Below, in pieces: positions 34,485-46,258 of a stretch of DNA of 64,000 nt (positions within the stretch are counted from its first letter, which is position 1; every line of letters begins with the position of its first letter). Origin of the DNA: Botryotinia globosa (lineage: Eukaryota; Ascomycota; Leotiomycetes; Helotiales; Sclerotiniaceae); the NCBI GenBank assembly GCA_014898425.1, contig RCSZ01000007.1, forward strand, positions 682,001 through 746,000, in the 5' to 3' direction. The translations under genes were made by a program, and so were the position numbers. Below the pieces are notes generated by a model. It was not told the origin of the DNA. It did no database searches and saw only the letters and a list, made by a program, of their open reading frames with translations.

Positions 34485-36930
34485 TCATCCGGAAGCAAAC
34501 TTTTGCAGTCGCAGTCTGGTGTTGATGTCTGGTTTGCGTTCGGAGATCTTGCAATATAGCGGAAGTGAAGATGGAATTGTTGGCATAATCTGCGGAGCCG
34601 CGTCGCGATTTCGTCGCTTCGTTGTCACGAATGACTCAGTTATTGCCGAGATGATACTTGAAATAAGAGGGCAAAAAGCGACAACCACTTGCGGTCTAGC
34701 TACCGAGGTGTTGGCATTGTGTCGTCAATGGCTTATCGTAGCAGCGTGGTTCCCTTGCTGGAAATGAAAGTAACAAAAAACATGTTGCATGAAAGAAAAG
34801 GAAAGAATGAGTTGCTTCTGTTTTGAAAGAGGGTTGTCGATTGTTATTGTCGCGTTAACCCCGACGCGCTTTGGGATAAGTTTGGAGCAACCAGAAAACC
34901 ACTGCTGCATTGGCAATACAGTCAATCGAATGCTGATTTTTCGTCGGCGGTATCTGTGTTTTCGAATTCGTAGGATTCCATATGGGCTTTGCGCGCACAA
35001 CTGTCAAGTTTGTAGTCTTTTGCAACTCTGCCTAAATCATGAGACATTTTGAAACAGGTATCCTTACCAGACAGTGTTGCAACCATAGAGGGTCTATCTT
35101 TGAATGCATCCTGCATGCTCTCGATCCAGGCCTTCGAAACTTCTTGATATTAAGATGTTGCCTCTAACATTGGTTCATCGTTGTTACGGTCTTTACGGCC
35201 GAATATATTCAACACCGATTGTAAATCCGCAAGAAACGCTTCGTCTCCCTCAGCGTCGCCAATTTTGTCAATCGTTGTCTGGAATATAACACCTGCGTCT
35301 GTGATAGCACCAACAAGTTGCAGGACATCCTCCGACGACTCGTGTAACATCCGGGTGGTGATTGAGTTGAGACGGATAACGTCCGTGGTAGTTGTGATCA
35401 ACTCTGACACCTTGGATTTGGTGGTACCCAAGTCCACTTTTACTTCCTCGGTGGGGACGACTGCCTTGGGGCTGTTACGAATACTGTTGTTGTAAATCTT
35501 TTGCCAGGGTCTCAGCTGTTTTGGACCCTTATCTTCATTAGGAGGAGATGAGAATAGTTTCCGCTTAGCTGCCGTCTTGGACGACTCAGCCTTGACTGGA
35601 TTGGTGTGACTTTAGAGGGCGTGTTAGGTGGTTTCTTCTCTGGCTGTGCTCCAGCTGTGGTTAAGGTGTTGGGTTTGTCGCTAAAACCTATAAATTGTCC
35701 CCACATTGCCTCCTCAATGCTGAATGTTGGTAGGAATGTACGCGCCAATAGTGCCTTTTGAACTGTTGGAGTTTTGGCGTTGTTGCGAACGAGCATCTTG
35801 TCTGGGTAATCAACATTATCATCACCGCGTAGCCTAACGACGTCCTGTTCCGTACGGCCCACCTTAATCATATAGAGCTTATGATCAGGGGAAACGGCTG
35901 CGTATCCGAAAACCACGATATCCGAGTTACAAATCCATCCGTAGCGAATGTGCCCGGGTAGTAATTAAAACGCTTGCGGCCCGCGATGGGTGCGTTTGTC
36001 AGTGCTGCGATAGCGTTTGCGCCAGGGAAGACATAAGCGGGGAAACTGTTGATATCCTTTGAGTCGTGAAAGTTGCCCGAGAGTAATTCTGGCAAAACAG
36101 GGGGTTATAGCGGCGCCAACTGCATATATCAGTTGGGTCACCGTCCTCATCACCTGGCGACCACTCGCGATGCTCAAGTTTTTGTACTTTCTAACTTCAT
36201 AAGTCCAGTTTCCGATTGACCTACTCATAGCGTCGATATTTTTCTACTTTTATTACTTTTCGGTCTTTGAAGTTCTAGCTCCCGCTTTTCTAGCAGTTTC
36301 ACTAGAACGGCTATGTTTTCCGTGATGTGGCGTTCGATGGGACCTTTCGTTTTCAGTCTTTTGAGGATTTGAAGCAGAGTTAGCGGAGTTACTAAGGTTA
36401 GATCCGCCACGTATTTGCGGTGGCTCCCTAGGTAGTCAAAAATAGAATGGGCCTGGACTGAGCAGCTGGTGGCTTTCTAGTTGAAGATGAAGGGACACTA
36501 GACTTCACATCTTTGATGCTATCGGATTTACTGTTGGGACTTCCGCCTCTATGTCGATGTGCTAACTCTGTTTTGGGGGGAATAGGACGTGATTTAGAGT
36601 GTATTTCTGGCTTCCTATCTTTCTTTTGTTGAGAGCCTGTGGCTTGTTTGGATGATGAAGTTTCTTCCAAAGGAGGGGAGTCGTGATGAGTACAAGGAGT
36701 TTCTACAACAGTAGCTCCTTCTTTGGGATTCTCATCGGCGCTAAGTCCAGGACTAGCTGCCCTAATCTTTGAGACATATAGTGGCCTAGTATTATCTCAG
36801 TTGGGAGCGAGCTTTTTCAAAATTTCGCACACTTTTGTGCTGTATTTTTCCTCCTCCCATTTCACTATCGTTTGTTCTTCATCTTCGTTTTTTACGTCTT
36901 CCCTAAAAGTTATGTCCGTGTAACCCCTCA
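34485..36930 (-). pseudogene. Decayed unidentified gene, possible endogenous viral element
   Basis: Successive minus-strand frames, each open for 60-135 codons but broken by stops and frame changes, run collinearly. They lie at about 36710-36930, 36428-36700, 36225-36440, 35965-36228, 35868-36095, 35512-35916, 35150-35437, 34922-35116 and 34485-34688. Composition is protein-like throughout. There is an acidic/Lys-rich start, a polar linker (SSSKQATGSQQKKDRKPE), a helical segment (LTLLQILKRLKTKGPIERHI), a compact domain (RTVTQLIYAVGAAITPCF, FPAYVFPGANAIAALTNAP), a Pro-rich linker and a helical C-terminus. Total span is about 800 codons. I recognise no cellular family. The layout recalls a viral nucleocapsid or capsid-type protein, but that is only inference; an orphan fungal gene in decay is equally possible. 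Confidence 0.55.
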
Positions 36931-37044
36931 ATATTTGTATGACATAATACGTCCCATTATTGCAGGCCTTATTCTAGGCACAGCATACCATACAATATTC
37001 AACATACCTTTCAAATCTCCCAAAAAATTCTAATTTTGTAGTTA

Positions 37045-37234
37045 AAACTTTTCGGATAATCCAAACTTCAATCCAACAATGTAAAAATTTGGATATCTAA
37101 AAGCATATAGGAATCTGGAAAGAGTTGAACGCTCTAATCAAATTCAACATCTCAAACGACATGAACATTCTAATTGATTTAGAGATTTGATAATCTTTGT
37201 TATTGGACTACAGCCCCGGTTATTGAACACCCTA
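37045..37234. mobile_element. MITE, family A copy 2
   Basis: This element of about 190 bp is related to those at 3219 and 41573. The right end reversed reads TAGGGTGTTCAATAACC; the left end is more decayed (TTCGGATAATCCAAACTTCA, then ATCCAACAAT). The interior shares ATCTAAAAGCA, CAACATCTCAAA and GATTTGATAATCTT with the other copies. It lies 216 bp beyond the stop codon of the first Argonaute gene. Ends are approximate. Confidence 0.7.
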
Positions 37235-37449
37235 CCAGGCTGAGGCTAACTATCCAAATCACTTTCCCCGGAGTCCTTCGAACTCCCAAAGTCCCCAAAA
37301 AGTCAAAAAATAAACCAAATCAAGCGCATATTCAAGCCCAGACCCAAAAATATTATCACACCTACCCGACAGTCTTTCGTCGATGCGTAGAAAACTAGAA
37401 AGGCTTGAAAAGAGTCAAACATGTAGAGAAAATCGAATCTGTCGTGAAA

Positions 37450-40400
37450 TCAGAGATAAAACATCACATCGTTAAGATCACGATGCCACGGATTAGTCCT
37501 ATTCTGACCAAGAGGATTCCAAATATTGACATTGCTTCGATAAAAATTCAGATCATGGGGAGAAGTGGCAGCAAAATCATTGTCCAGAGCCGGCTTCATA
37601 TAACAACGCATGCGATCACATAAGATATCCGCGTATTTAGCCGGCGTACAAACAGACAAAGCTTTGAATGCCCTAGAACCAGTGAAACAGATAGTGTTCG
37701 TCTAAATTTTTGGTCAACAAGGCCGTACCAACATGGGGAAATGAGTTACTTACCGTTTCTTGTATACTTTCCGGCGTATAATCACTCTCATTTATGATTA
37801 CAATGTAATGCGCGCTTCTTGCTGTTCCGAGGGCGCTATCATGGCTCTGAAGATAGAAACTGAAATGGTTAGGCGTAATTACCCCTGAATCAATCACCAA
37901 GCCGGATGGAAGGTTGTTGTTGAAGTCATCGTTTTTCGCCAGTTTGGGAAAGAAGCGGGTGTGATGACGCTTTCCGACTACGAGTAGAGTAATTTTAGGG
38001 CACCAATTATCGCCTTTTTCACCTCTTGCACCTGCCGCCCTGCAACCAGCTTTAATGAGAGGGATCTCATCGTTCACAACCATTCCATACTGGCTTTCGC
38101 TCACACCGTCGCGGTAGAAGAGTATATGTTCTGGTAGAGAATCATTTACTCTTCTGTATTTATCAAGACGTTCTCCAATCATGTCGGCTAGGTCTGCGAT
38201 CGACTATATCCTCTAAGTTAGGGCCCAAGAGCAAAAGTGTACATGGAAGATGCCACTTACCTCAGTATTGTTTCCTTGGAGGCGAGCGGATGAAAGGTAT
38301 TTAGAGCATAGCTGATCACAAGTAGCTACAACCCCTGCCATTGAAGGGCAAGTCGCATCTCTACCTTTACCAGCATGTGAAACATCCGCTCCAACGATCA
38401 TCGTGTTTGCCTTCGCACCAGCCCAAAAAATTCTTTGGCTTGTCCCGTCGTTAAGGAAATGACTAATACCTCCTAATTTGAAGTTTATCTTGAGACTAGT
38501 AAAAAATTAGCATTGATATTAGTATTGAGTTAGTTTGGTAGAGACAGACCTGATGTTAGAAATAACTCCAATGTCTGATTGAAATCTATGATTGACTTCC
38601 TTCCCTTTGGTAAGTACCCCTCTGGTGATGCAAATTGTCGGGATACCAGCGAAACAGTCACCCCACCACTTTATATTCGCATAGGTACGTATATCCTTGT
38701 CGGGAACTACGACGAGAAGCAATCTCGGGTTTCTGCCACCATTTTGTGACCTTAAAATTGCTAGGGCTGCATCAAGTCTAAAACAAAAGGTCATCCTATT
38801 TGGCGAGGATGTGGCATTAGAGATATTTTCACGACCTGTAAAAGTGACACCATAGTCTCCAATTTTCCTACTTAGATCTTGGGCAAACTTCCTCACTTGA
38901 TCTTGACTAACATTTTTGCCGCTGTCGAGCAGAATGATATTCAGACTAGAGATCGAATTTGCAGTGTTAGCAAATTGGAAGATGCGATTGTTGTTCTTGA
39001 GCATCCAGGAAGATTTGTTCTTTTCCTGCGTGGATATGTTAAACTGAGAACCTCCTTTAAATACCAGTGTGGGCTGACGAAGGTATCTAGGAATGACCTC
39101 TTCAAATTCATGATTAATACTGAGGCCAAATTGCTATGTTTGTTAGTGACTATGGCATCTACTGAAATTTCTCTACTTACCGAGAAGGAACCCGTGGTAG
39201 CTGGGATTCCTAGAGACAGCAATGCCCCTCTCAGAATTAATCTCTTGTTATTCTCAGGCTTATTCTGAGCAATCTTTATCATTTGGCTGCCTAAATCTTC
39301 GGAAAGTTGCTTCTTGAATATTTGTCCCGCAACGATCCGCAGGTTATCGGCCGGGTACCATCTCGGGTCGGTTACTGTTCCCATATTCAAGCAGCAGGTA
39401 GAGGCATTGAACCTCAGCAAGTGATATTCTGTATGATTTAGCAACACTTCTGTGTAGTGAACGGCGAAAAGGGTTAACTTACTATTTCTCATGTGGTTAT
39501 AAACAGAGGTGATCTGTCCCGGAGCCCCATTGGCATCCGTAGGCGTGAAGGTGACTTGACCAACATTTAGATTATGGACATCACGAATGACTCTCGTTTT
39601 AGGATTCGCACCATCACCGTTAAAAGTGACTCGAAGGCCTATGAGGTCATTTTGCTCATTGACTGGCGGAATTTCTTGTTCCCAACGCAATCTGATCCAA
39701 GTACTTAATACTTCTGGAGGGAAGAAGGCCGAGGTTACGGTGTTGACATTCAACAGCACCGATCCAATAGCTGGCCTCATTGATGTATAGAAGCCAGTTC
39801 TGATCAGAAAAACCGGAGTCCTCCGTAATGGAACCGTATGAGAAGGAATCACACCCCCAACACTAGGATAGAATCTATTTCCCACCCGGAATCCATCAAA
39901 AATTGGTACATTCTGTGGATTGTAGCCATTAATTCTGAACCACGAGATAATGTTCAGCATCCTAAGATCCGCATCTGGTACGAATGACGAATTACTCGAA
40001 GACAAATGTGTATCTAAGGCACTTCTTTGGAAAGGGCCTTCGTAAATAATAAAGCTTCGCATTGAAACCCAGGTTTGATCTCGACCAGGACGATGATGAA
40101 GAACTTCGACAGTGGCTCCTGGTGCATCAGTTAAGTCTGGATAAAGTTTGCCGACAGAGACAATGTACTCCGAATAGTCCGAAACCCAAATTCCCGAAGG
40201 TGGGTTTTGTAGAAGTAGCTCTTTGATCAAAGTACGACGAAGTTCACGCTTGACAACGTCTTTGAGATTAATTTTATCAAGGTGAATCCTATATCTTCGC
40301 AGATCGAGATCGGAGTTGAAGGTGACTCTGAAATAGTTGGCCTGAACAGGAGTAGATAAATTGGCGCCTCTATCTTCAACGGCTGTCGCCTGACGATGAA

Positions 40401-40908
40401 CCAATTTTTGAAAACCACTTGCCCGATTCTCTTCTTCGACTTCTTTTGCTGTCTTTGCTGGTGGAATGAAATTTGCGACGAGTTCGACCGAGCCTGGTGG
40501 GAGAGGTTGAGCTTGAGTTGAATGAGTTTGAACTTGCGGCACAGAGGTTGCCGTCGAGAGTACACTTTGTGAAGGGGCTGCAGATGAAGTGGAAGGGACT
40601 GTTTGTGGATGATTCCCTGGGGGATTTCGTCTCATGAATGCTTCATACTTCTCTCTCGTATATTGTTTAGGGTCAGGGGTCCTTTCAAAAGGACAAACCC
40701 TTTTGCTATGCAAATGTCCACAGATGTCACAAAAAATTTGACTATCATTTTTCGTGGGACAGAGAAAACATGAATGACCGGGACTGAAACAATTATCACA
40801 GACTTGGTTTTCCCAAAAAGGCCACTTTTTCTCACAGGAATGTGTTTTGTGCTGAGTGTTCTCTGGTACGTTGGGGCATTTTGCGCATTCACGTCCTTCT
40901 GAAGACAT
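37450..40908 (-). CDS. Argonaute with N-terminal zinc-knuckle block, slicer tetrad intact
   Basis: Six exons: 39483-40908, 39181-39428, 38550-39133, 38261-38495, 37754-38203 and 37450-37701. Introns are 47-57 bp and all junctions are in frame, giving 1064 residues. Residues about 6-75 hold three Cys/His clusters, including exact CX2CX4HX4C (CDNCFSPGHSCFLC) and CX2CX3HX4C (CDICGHLHSKRVC). A Pro/Ser/Gln linker follows to about 180, then the Argonaute N domain (VQANYFRVTF), L1, PAZ, L2, MID and PIWI. The PIWI tetrad is complete: D790 (MIVGADVSH), E831, D863 (LFYRDGVSESQ) and H963 (GTARSAHY). The protein ends in MFYL. Argonautes bind small RNAs and, with this tetrad, can slice complementary RNA in quelling-type silencing. 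The start at 40908 (MSSEGRECAKC) is the first ATG. A tandem paralogue lies upstream. Confidence 0.95.
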
Positions 40909-41572
40909 TTTCCACAAGCCTGAGATCCTCTGATAAGTGAAACAATTTCAAGAGAGCAAAAGAATCTAGTCTGATCGATGCTCAGATCGATACTCAGACT
41001 TTTCCTCACTACTTATACTTCAATTCCTTATAATTATCTGATGAGATACCAGATCTCCTGAGCTGCTTTCGGCAACCTACTGATTCACAAGCAAAGTAGT
41101 TTGATATGTCATATACCGTTTTCTTGCAAAACTCTAGCAAGCGAAAAAAGATTCCCTTGAAATTTGACAGACAAAACTTCAATTTGGACCCGTGAGTGTA
41201 GTATACTACCCCTCAACGTTGATTAAAAGTAAAAGCAAATGAGAACATCAAAAGACAGAGATGCAAACGTGATACGATTTATTCACAAGTTTGCATTCGG
41301 AGACAATTGAGATGGGATTCCATGTGCAAGCCGGATGTCCAAACTAATTGGGGAGTATAGTTGTCATAATTTGCTACCTCTTAGCAATAAAGAGTTCAGG
41401 CCAGTGGAATGCATGTAATATTATTTATCTAGATTGAATTGTCTAAAGCTTGAATCTAAGTATGAAGTGGAAATGATATACGTGAAGCGCTAGCGCATGT
41501 GCCGTGTCTTTCCAATACTACTTTCAATTTGAGAAATTGACAAACTAGAGGTACAGTCAATCTACGTCTAAT

Positions 41573-41770
41573 CAGGGTATTCGATAGTCCGAACTGAAAT
41601 CCAACAACAAAAGGGTTTGATAGTCTAAAAGCAATTAAAAGTATGAACACATTTCGAAATCTCGAGCGAACTCAACATTTCAAATACTTTGAATACCTAC
41701 CTGTTCGAATCAATATGAGGATCTGATAATTTTCATTGTTAGGTTGCGGTCTGAACTATTGAATACTATG
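41573..41770. mobile_element. MITE, family A copy 3
   Basis: This element is about 198 bp. The left end is CAGGGTATTCGATAGTCCGA, then ACTGAAATCCAACAA. The right end reversed reads AGTATTCAATAGTTCAGACC, then GCAACCTAACAA. The interior has AGTCTAAAAGCAATTAAAAG like copy 1. It lies between the two Argonaute genes, about 665 bp upstream of the first and 470 bp beyond the stop of the second. Confidence 0.75.
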
Positions 41771-42243
41771 AGCCTGGTCTTCAGATGCTTCAATATATCG
41801 GTATATCAAATGTATGCGACATCACAGCTTTTAGCCAGAACTTTAGAATCAGCTGGTAGTTCTACTAAAAGTAATAAATACTCTCAAAATAGAGAGACAA
41901 TTATCGCAACTCGCTTATGAAATATCACATTGCAGTTTCACCGATCTCCGTCTGATCGCGAGGCAAAAAATATTGTTGAAGCTCACATTACGGTAAATAC
42001 ACAATGGTCTGAAGAATAACTTCAAAAAATTGACTCTAATTCTAATACAAACCGCAAGATTTGGCCCACGCAATATAACAATTCATAGCATGAGCTAGCA
42101 ATCAAAAAAGATCCACCACGTTTTCAACAAAGAACTGAAACAATCTAAAATCCATAACTAGCATAAGAAATCAAATCCAAAAGTACAACACTTCAGGAAG
42201 ACGCAGGAAGCATCCGGGAAGGAGACATACATCATCCTGTAAA

Positions 42244-45200
42244 TTACAAGTAGAACATGATTTTGTCCAGATTAGAGTGCCAGGGATTAGTTTGTTTAGA
42301 TCCAGGGTAAATCCACGCCTGCTGTGCCCCGTGATAGTGAGTCAGTGGATCTTTGCTCTTTTGGATCTGAGCCTGAGTACGACGAATTCCGCCATCCAGC
42401 GCAGGCTTCATATAACATCGCAGCCGGTCGCAAAGGATATCGGCATATCGTGCAGGGACGCAAACCGATAATCCGTTCATTGCGCGTGAACCCACAAAAC
42501 TCAATTTATGTGTCTGGGAGGAGTGTTAATGTGAGTATATTCAACAGGATATCAGATCTTACCACTTGTTCTAGTTGTTCCAAAGTCAATTCGCATTGAT
42601 TAGCGATGACAGTGTAGTGTGCAGACCGCGCTGTCCCCAGAGGAGAATCATGGCTTTGAAGGAAAAAGCTCATTTGATTCGGATTCATAATGTGCTTGTC
42701 CACCACCAGACCCCCACTTATATTCTTGGTTTTCTTCTCCAAATCGAGCGGAAAGAAACGGGTATGGTGGCGCTTCGTTACGACTAGCAACGTGATACGA
42801 ATATCAGGCTTCCCTTGATTCTTCGTAAATTCCTTACAAGCTTTTTCGATTTGTGGAAGCTCTTGCGTGAGTACCATGCCAAATTGACTCTCACTAACGC
42901 CATCTCGGTAAAATAGAATATTCAAGGGAAGTTTCCCTTGGTTCTTTTTCTGATAAAGATCTAGTCTCTCTTTGAGCATGCCACCTAGATCTGATATGAA
43001 CTATGAGGAACCTGTCAGTAGACAACTTAAATAAATGTTCCAGAGAACAGAGATATATGCAGTACCTCTTCGTTGTTTGACTGGAGGCGAGCAGATGCAG
43101 CAAAGTGACAAAATTTGAAATCACAAGAAGCAACTACACCGGCCATGGATGGGCATTCAGGATCCAATCCCTTGCCAGGATGACTAACATCAGCACCAAC
43201 AATCATAAGGGAGTCATTTTGGATGGACTCGATGAGTTTCGATGACTCTCCAGCATCACCAATCATATGGTTTATACCACCAAGCTTGAGATTAGCTTTG
43301 AGGCTAGGTTACATATTAGTCAAATACTGCACAGGCACCACACAAATGTCCTGATGGACATACCTCAAGTTGTCTAGAGTACCAAAACTTTTCTTTTCCA
43401 CCGCTGCTGGGCAAACGCAAATCGTTGCTATTCCAGAAATACAATCTCCCCACCATTTGATATCAGAGTAGATTGCGGCGTCTTCACGAGGTAATATCAC
43501 AAACACCAGACGAGGTCTAATGCCTCCCCCCAAGCAAGTGTCTAGGAGACGATTGACCAATTCGCGTTTCTGGGCCGCGGAAGAAAAAGGTTTTTTTTCT
43601 TCGTTTAATTCTGGCCAGGAAATGGAAGGTACTTTCCCTTTGAAAGATTGTGTCTGAAGGCCATATCTTTTCAGTCGAGTTGCGAGAGCACTAGCAAACA
43701 TCAAAACATCCTTCGTCTGCTCATCAGAAACCTGTTCGGCTATCTTCACATGAATAATCCTAAGCTCGGAGTATCTTTCGGCCACGTTGAAACATTTCAC
43801 ATCGCTAAGATTCCAGGAAGCGCTGATGAGTTTCTTAGTTCTTCCGGGGTTGAATGTCAAGGACGGGTGTTTCAGGTGCCTCGAGGATATTTTCAAGAGC
43901 TTTTCTCCCAGGATCAAGCCATATTTCTGTACGAGTTAGTCAACAGTCTTTCCAACAAAATTTCAGGTAATTCACCTCATATGGAGATTTCCATGACTCA
44001 ATTTGAGAGACTGGGGGTTTTATTCCCAGTGGTATGAGAGCTTTGTTCATAATCTCTTGTTCATTCTCAAATGGTGTCTTTTTGGCGAATCCCAACATTT
44101 GGTCAGTGAATAGGTTGTCTAATTTCCCATGGACTGTTTGCCACTCGCAAATCTGTAGATGATCTGCTGGTAGCAATTTCGGATGAGAAATATTTCCAAC
44201 ATTGACGCAAGAGGCAGCCTTGTTAAATGTCTGAGTAGAACCAGGGTAGCCTAGATTATTGGTTAACAAACTATCGCATCTTCTTTTGAAATTTCTATTT
44301 ACAGCTTTGCATGTATTTCCAGACTGAGTTTGGAGAACCATTTTGTGACGATACTTCCGAATTCACCTTCCCAACGCACAAATCATGCACACCCGAGATG
44401 ATATATTTTCTAGGGTATTTATCTAAATCGAAGGTTACTTGCACTCCCTTGATTTCATTTTTTTCAGGTCGTGGAGCAACACCGGCATAATTATCCCGAT
44501 GTCCCCAGCGCGCATCCAACCAAGTTTGCAGCTTCATATTGGAAGGGAAGAAAGCAGTTGTGGTTGTATTTACATTGAGAAGTATGGATTGGAGGCCAGG
44601 GCGCATGGAAGTAAAGAAGCCCATATATACATCGTACACATGATGCTGAAGAGGCTTGAACCTCATGTTAGAATGATTAAGAATCCGTTGAGGTTTGCAA
44701 TGAGGATAAAACTTCTTCCCTACTCGACCTCCTTGGAAGGAAGAATTATTTATTGTCTCCCATGATATGAGGTTCAGGATTCTAAGATCATCAAGGGGCA
44801 AGTAGGATCTGTTCTGCCCGGAAAGACTCGTGTCTGATAACTGTTGAGTCAAAGTTCTTGTTGCTCGCAAATAATTCCCGAGAGAACTTATGTCAAAAAA
44901 CCCTTCAAAGTACAGAGTGCTCGTCGTTTTTATCGTTTGCCTTCGATCATTAAGTTGGATAGTCTGCTCGTGTCCAATAGATATGGCAGAGCCCGCTTCG
45001 TCCGAGCATTCGCCATAAAGAGGTTCAGTAGAAATGATACAAGAATGGTAGTCGGATGTCCATGAGGTACTTTGAGGCTTGTGTTGTTTGAAAATCCCCT
45101 CAATCAAATCTCTGATGTCATCTCTATTTCCTGAAGGTAATCCAGGCTTTCCAAACACGATTTTGTATCTGCGTATCTTGATTTTCTTGTCGAGAAGTTC

Positions 45201-45410
45201 CTGAACTGGTCGCACATTGAAATAGTTTGCTTGTATCGACTCATTTCCCTTCGGCCCCTCCATCGAAGCTTTTGGCAAGTGCAGGCTTTGAATCGCATCA
45301 TTTCGGATCTTTTCCTCTGCTTGAGAGATGCGGGGAACGGTTGGGATGCTTGAGAGTCTCACTCTAGATAAGCTATCGTTTCTATACCCTTCATTTTTAG
45401 AGCTTGCCAT
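42244..45410 (-). CDS. Argonaute, slicer tetrad intact (tandem paralogue)
   Basis: Six exons: 44303-45410, 43976-44250, 43364-43926, 43066-43303, 42563-43000 and 42244-42513. Introns are 49-65 bp, giving 963 residues. Every intron matches the neighbouring Argonaute in position and phase (1, 0, 2, 0, 0), which shows they arose by duplication. It begins MASSKNEGYRNDSLSRVRL and lacks the Cys/His block of its neighbour. The N domain starts near SIQANYFNVRPVQ; then PAZ (HHVYDVYMGFFTSMRPGLQS region), MID and PIWI. The tetrad is D687 (MIVGADVSHPG), E728, D761 (LFYRDGVSESQ) and H856 (GTARSAHY). It ends in MFYL. The role should be small-RNA-guided silencing in the cytoplasm. The two proteins are clearly diverged, so they probably do separate jobs or bind different guides. 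Confidence 0.95.
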
Positions 45411-45699
45411 TTTCGTCGTGATAGTCTGTGAGGATGTAACTAAGGAGAGTGGAAGTGATCTGGGATGAGAATTAGTGAATGTGAAAATGTGCTTACTTAT
45501 ATCTCTATCTCATCAATGGTCATAGTTCGCGCATCTTGCGAGTGGCAGAGATATTATGACTCCCTACTGGAAACATGGAAGCAATTTATGCGATGGGTTC
45601 ATGGACACAGAAAACTATCAAGATGATTCTCGAACTTGCTGAGTGAGAAACGTTTGGAGCGTAAAACATGAACAATTCCGGCATGAACAATTGACTCAC

Positions 45700-45915
45700 C
45701 AGAAATGCAAAGTAGGAAGAGTGAGCAAAGTAAGTGTTGTTGTTCACAAACAGCTTGCTTCCGAGCAATAGATTGCAGACGTAGATGTTGACTCCAACAA
45801 TCAACGTATTTGCTTTATCGGCCTGAAAGACTTTCTATGTTTGGCTTATGAAAATCATCAACAGCTCCTTTGATGTTGGTTTTGAAATTGACCAAGAATA
45901 TTAGCAAAGATGCAA
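45700..45915 (-). pseudogene. Relic of a third Argonaute (PIWI start)
   Basis: Reading the minus strand, 45815-45900 encodes VNFKTNIKGAVDDFHK, corresponding to INFKLGGISHFLND in the first Argonaute. After one frame shift, 45786-45815 encodes KANTLIVGVNIYV, corresponding to KANTMIVGADVSH. At the DNA level the pair GGAGCTGTTGATGATTTTCA / GGAGGTATTAGTCATTTCCT shows the similarity. A GCTAATATTC sequence sits where the paralogue has an intron end. The catalytic Asp of the first PIWI motif is replaced and frames are broken, so this is non-functional. It lies 290 bp upstream of the second Argonaute start, in the same orientation. Boundaries are approximate. Confidence 0.6.
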
Positions 45916-46258
45916 AAGTTCTTGGGCGATTGTGCTCCAGGCATATTGACTTCCCATATCCTGTAACAAACCCAGAGTCTGTGCTATAGGCAGACAAGCA
46001 CACAACCAATACAAATACCCAAATTTCCAAGTATCTATAGGTGTGATAGTTCTTTGATCTAATCGAATTGCGATTGGTAAAAATTGTCGAATTCAGAGAA
46101 GTTTTCGATATCCATTATCATTCGACGTTTCTAATTAACCTCACAAAATGAAATTCATTGGCACTTATCACATGCTACATAAGTCTAGATAACCGCCATG
46201 TCAAAGCTTGTTGTATCAAAATCCAGGGTAATCTACAATTATTCTTCGAGCCTAGAAG

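Noticed and set aside
40227..41009. Alternative minus-strand frames of 112-125 codons over the Argonaute N-terminus
   Set aside because: Shadows of the Argonaute exon, which has the Cys/His motifs and continues into the N domain.
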